Assembly (NCBI GenBank): GCA_049514335.1
Contig: JBEKVE010000021.1
Coordinates: 1 to 25,762, forward strand
Direction of reading: 5' to 3'
Source of the DNA: JBEKVE01 sp049514335
Lineage (GTDB): Bacteria; Actinomycetota; Acidimicrobiia; Acidimicrobiales; UBA8190
Length of the DNA stretch: 25,762 nucleotides
How positions within the stretch are numbered: position 1 is the stretch's first letter; each line of letters starts with the position of its first letter. The notes below the pieces were generated by a model, which was not told where the DNA came from, did not search any database, and was given only the letters and a program-made list of their open reading frames with translations. The position numbers were made by a program, and so were the translations under genes. Shown here one piece after another: positions 22,889-25,762 of this stretch.

Positions 22889-23880
22889 CAGCGATCCGCC
22901 GCCCGGCCCCGGCGGCCATGACCCGGCTGACGCGCCGCCGGCCGGTCCGCTTGCGGGCCTGCGTGTCATCGAGCTGGCGGGGCTCGGGCCCGTGCCGTTC
23001 GCGGCCATGGTGCTCGCCGACCTGGACGCCGAGGTCATCCGCGTGGAGCGCACAGGGCTCCCCGGCCCGGTGCCTGGTGCCGTGGACCGCCGGCTCGTGC
23101 TCACCGGGGCCGCGCCTCGCTGGGCGTCGATCTCAAGCACCCGCAGGGCGTCGAGCTCGTGCTGCGGATGTCAGCGCACGCCGACGTCGTGCTGGAAGGC
23201 TTCCGGCCCGGTGTCATGGAGCGCATCGGGCTCGGCCCCGATGTGTGCATGGAGCGAAATGCGCGGTTGATCTATGCCCGCATCACCGGTTACGGACGCG
23301 ACGGGCCGCTCGCCACCGAGCCCGGTCACAACATCAACTACATCTCCATGGCCGGCGCCCTGGCGCCCATCGGGCGTCGCGGTGAGGCCCCCGTGCCACC
23401 GCTCAATCTCGTGGCCGATTTCGGGGGCGGGGGCATGCTGCTCGTCCTCGGGATCCTCGCCGCCGTCTACGAGCGCTCCCGTTCGGGACTCGGGCAGGTC
23501 GTCGATGCGGCCATGGTGGACGGGGCGGCGCTGCTCACCACCATGCTGCACGAGATCAGGAACCTTTCGCTGTGGCACGACGAGCGTGGGACCACCTTCA
23601 TGGACACCGGATCCGACTACTACAACGTGTACGAGACCTCCGACGGCTCCTTCGTGTCCGTCGGTGCCATGGAGCCCCGCTTCTACCGGGCCTTCATGAT
23701 CGGTCTCGGGTTCCCCGAGGGCGACATCCCCCCACAGGACGACCGTGCGCAATGGGAATCGCTCACGCATTAGGTCTCGGAGATCTTCCGCACCAGGAGC
23801 AGGAGCCAGTGGTTGGAGGTCTTCGCCGGTACCGAAGCCTGCGTCACCCCCGTGCTGTCCCCCGCCTGGCCCAACGGCCA
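22885..23880 (+). pseudogene. Broken alpha-methylacyl-CoA racemase / CaiB-BaiF family III CoA-transferase (Mcr-like)
   Basis: Pieces of one family III CoA-transferase lie in three successive frames. The start is a GTG at 22885 (GTGA overlap with the Rieske stop) or an ATG at 22918. One missing C in the run at 22922-22924 shifts the frame; restoring it yields GPLAGLRVIELAGLGP, the family's N-terminus. One missing A near 23102-23104 shifts it again; restoring it yields VLNRGRASLGVDLKHPQG. The body then reads well, with LLEGFRPGVMERIGLGP-like, GHNINYISMAGAL, PVPPLNLVADFGGGGM and GQVVDAAMVDGAALL. TAG at 23771 interrupts it, but the family sequence resumes directly (VSEIFRTRSRSQW, then CVTPVLSPA) to about 23860. 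The usual C-terminus is not found. It is either a true pseudogene or partly an assembly or homopolymer artefact. Confidence 0.88.
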
Positions 23881-23959
23881 CAGGGGCCCCATGCGCCCCA
23901 GCTTCCCCATCCTCGGTCCTCGAGGCCCGTCGGCCCGACCGGCTTGCGCAACGCAGGTT

Positions 23960-23965
23960 TATAGT
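23960..23965 (+). promoter_or_regulatory. Candidate -10 (TATAGT) for the secreted-protein operon
   Basis: TATAGT lies in a locally AT-richer stretch and would start transcription near 23972, leaving a leader of about 53 nt. The ATG at 24025 has GGGGG 5 nt upstream. No clear -35 is seen. Confidence 0.35.
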
Positions 23966-24024
23966 GACGTTCCGCGTTCACAAGTCGGTGGAGTCCGTCC
24001 GAACGCAGCCCGGCGGGGGTCGCT

Positions 24025-25536
24025 ATGCGTCGTGTGGCAATTGTGGTGCTCGGAGCGTTGGCCACGGCTGCCACTCTCGCGATGCTGGCGTTGCCCGCAG
24101 CGGCATCTTCGAGCGTCACGTTGGGCTCCGCCACGTGCGGGCTGAACGGTCCCGACGTCACTCTCAACGGCGCATGGAGCGCCGGGACGAGCACGTGCAC
24201 GGTACAAGGGTTCGCGGCCGTGCAGGCCGGCTCGACATTGACGATTCCTTCGGGCACCACGCTCACCGACACGTCCCCCAACAACCCCTTCGACAACGGC
24301 GGGACGGTGGTCAACGACGGGACCGTCGGCGCCTGTCTGTGGAGCGATTTCGGCGCCGGGACGACCACTAATGCCACGGGGGGCGTGTTCGCCGTGTCGA
24401 AGCTCGGCACGTGCCACTCGGCGGAGCACGAGATCTACGTGGGGGGGACGTTCAAGAACCACGGGGGCTACTCCAACGCAGGCAGCCTGGTCATCGACGG
24501 TGCCAAGGGCGGAGCGTCGTTCACCAATTACTGCGGGTCCACCTACAGCGAGACGGGGACCGTCGTGGTGGTCTCCGGAGGGGAGCTGGTGCTCGCCTCG
24601 GGGTGCCCCCAGACCATCTCCTTCACCGGCCCCGGCACCGGGTTCGTGGGCGGCTCCTACACACCGTCGGCCACCGCCTCCTCGGACCTGCCGGTCAGCT
24701 TCGGCCTCGACACCCTGAGCAGCGGCTGCACCCTCATGTCGGGCACCGTCGACTTCACCGGCGCCGGGACGTGCCTCGTCGACGCCACCCAGCTCGGGAA
24801 CGGCACCTACGCCGCGGCCACGCCGGTGCAGGTGTCGACGGTGGTGACCGTGGCCAGCCTGTCGCCCCAGACCATCAGCTTCCCGGCGCTGCCCGACGTT
24901 GTCTACGGGACGGCGCCCTTCGCCGTGACGGCCACCGCCTCCTCGGAGCTGCCGGTGGCCCTGGCGTCGCTCACCCCCGCCGTGTGCCAGGTGACGGGGA
25001 GCACCGTCACTCTCGTCTCCACCGGGACCTGCACGGTTCAGGCCACCCAACCCGGCAACACGACCTTCGAGCCCGCAGCCCCGGTCGACCAGAGCTTCAG
25101 CGTGGAGGCCACGGTGAGGGTCTACGTGCGGGGCGGATCGTGGTTCGATCACGGTGCCCGGCTCTTCGTCGCCCTCCGGCTCGTGGACGTCCACGGCAGG
25201 CCCGTCCCCGACTCCATCGAGCACCGTGCCGGCCTCGACGTGTCATTCGACGGGGGAACCCCGGTGCGCGCCGTCGGCCTCCCCTTCGATCAAGGCTTCC
25301 TGGCCGTGGTGCCGACGTCGTGGTGGCTGGCCCCGGGGCCGTACTCCCTCACCGTGACGAGCACCGCTCCGTCCGTACCCATCACGCCCACCGTCGAGAC
25401 CGTCCGGGTCTTCTCGTGGGACAGAAAGGGCCACGACGGCGCCGGAGCGAAGAAGGCGACGGCACCGGTCCAGCGGTCCACGACCCGTCCTCCGGTAGCC
25501 TCCAAGGGTCATCGCTCTGAAAGGCACACCCCATGA
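24025..25536 (+). CDS. Secreted repeat protein with beta-solenoid-like N-terminal region and two Ig-like repeats
   Basis: A 503-residue exported protein. A classical signal peptide ends about residue 28 (ALPAAAS). Residues 30-190 are rich in Gly/Thr/Asn with repeated turns (GTVVNDGT, GTFKNHGGYSNAGS), suggesting a beta-solenoid or autotransporter-like fold, and contain several Cys. Two bacterial Ig-like repeats follow, at about 194-276 and 281-361. Each begins PQTISF and has TASSxLPV, a Cys pair and the ending TGTCxVxATQxGNxTYxxAxPV, as in MBG/Ig-like surface proteins. Residues 365-455 form another beta-rich domain, and the tail after 460 is Lys/Arg/Pro-rich with no LPXTG motif or anchor helix. 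Its stop overlaps the next start (ATGA). A cell-surface or matrix role is likely; the ligand is unknown. Confidence 0.85.
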   Translation: MRRVAIVVLGALATAATLAMLALPAAASSSVTLGSATCGLNGPDVTLNGAWSAGTSTCTVQGFAAVQAGSTLTIPSGTTLTDTSPNNPFDNGGTVVNDGTVGACLWSDFGAGTTTNATGGVFAVSKLGTCHSAEHEIYVGGTFKNHGGYSNAGSLVIDGAKGGASFTNYCGSTYSETGTVVVVSGGELVLASGCPQTISFTGPGTGFVGGSYTPSATASSDLPVSFGLDTLSSGCTLMSGTVDFTGAGTCLVDATQLGNGTYAAATPVQVSTVVTVASLSPQTISFPALPDVVYGTAPFAVTATASSELPVALASLTPAVCQVTGSTVTLVSTGTCTVQATQPGNTTFEPAAPVDQSFSVEATVRVYVRGGSWFDHGARLFVALRLVDVHGRPVPDSIEHRAGLDVSFDGGTPVRAVGLPFDQGFLAVVPTSWWLAPGPYSLTVTSTAPSVPITPTVETVRVFSWDRKGHDGAGAKKATAPVQRSTTRPPVASKGHRSERHTP

Positions 25537-25762
25537 CGACCACGCCAGCGGCGGTCCGCGGTGCGCACAACCTTCTGGACACCGCACGGCATCGCATCGT
25601 GCCGGTTGTCGTCCTCGCCCTGATGGCGATGGCGCTCGTGGTCGTGCCCACCGCGGTGGCACAGGCCGGCACCGACGTGGTCACCAACTGCGCCAGCTCG
25701 GGAGCCGGCTCGCTGCCCTACGAGGTGGCGCACGCCGGGTCCGGTGACGACGTGACGTTCGC
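25533..25762 (+). CDS. Secreted protein, probable right-handed beta-helix (3' end outside window)
   Basis: Only the first 76 residues are present. The ATG at 25533 overlaps the previous stop (ATGA) and AAAGG lies about 9 nt upstream, so the two genes are coupled. A long signal peptide has its hydrophobic core near residues 23-43 and a likely cleavage after VAQA. The first mature residues contain NCASSGAGSLPYEVAHAGSGDDVTF-like spacing (shown here in part: SGAGSL then GDDVTF). This is the recurrent N-terminal signature of secreted parallel beta-helix proteins, where it usually reads SGxGSLRxAV...GDTItF. The partner gene encodes a surface-type repeat protein, so both probably act outside the cell. 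Confidence 0.75.
   Translation, partial: MTTTPAAVRGAHNLLDTARHRIVPVVVLALMAMALVVVPTAVAQAGTDVVTNCASSGAGSLPYEVAHAGSGDDVTF

Noticed and set aside
21553..23385. A 610-codon open frame spanning the Rieske gene and the racemase
   Set aside because: It is an Arg-rich shadow of the Rieske gene. Only its short segment from 22885 matters, as the start of the broken racemase.

Overview
The window is very GC-rich, compact, bacterial chromosomal DNA. Frequent GTG starts, 4-bp GTGA/ATGA gene overlaps, LpqC-, FadD17- and Mcr-like genes, and several probable leaderless starts point to a high-GC actinobacterium, possibly of the Acidimicrobiia or another lineage related to mycobacteria in its lipid metabolism. 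This placement is an inference from gene content; no rRNA, tRNA or marker gene is present to prove it. I saw no CRISPR array, insertion sequence, integrase or phage module.

Layout. (1) 1-2682: the 5' part of a SAM methyltransferase (minus) diverges from a DrrA/DrrB-type ABC exporter pair (plus). (2) 2728-4413: a secreted LpqC-like esterase lipoprotein and a membrane-anchored DUF3558-like protein (minus). (3) 4556-7644: a membrane-anchored phosphoesterase, a four-helix small membrane protein, and a multi-pass membrane protein of unknown role. (4) 7696-10952: a coupled pair, metallophosphoesterase then a two-domain protein. The latter carries the beta-barrel and alpha/beta-hydrolase parts of GMC/cholesterol-oxidase fusions, without the FAD domain and with a Cys nucleophile. 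(5) 11186-12939: a LysR regulator divergent from a methyltransferase. (6) 13006-15330: an alpha/beta hydrolase (minus), a structured 361-bp gap, then a small Cys/His-rich protein coupled by GTGA overlap to a uridine-kinase-like P-loop enzyme. (7) 15433-18393: a membrane-anchored GH31 glycosidase with an apparent inserted carbohydrate-binding module. (8) 18482-23880: a lipid or steroid-type catabolic block. A FadA5/6-like thiolase and FadD17-like acyl-CoA ligase (minus) diverge from a Rieske oxygenase alpha subunit (plus), which overlaps a broken alpha-methylacyl-CoA racemase gene. (9) 24025-end: two coupled secreted proteins with repeat, Ig-like and beta-helix character.

The points most worth a second look are these. 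The racemase gene carries two single-base deletions that can be repaired exactly, plus a nonsense codon. A TAnnnT hexamer recurs 6-8 nt before start codons, implying leaderless mRNAs. The metallophosphoesterase/Cys-hydrolase operon is unusual. The Cys-rich miniprotein is coupled to a kinase behind a row of inverted repeats.
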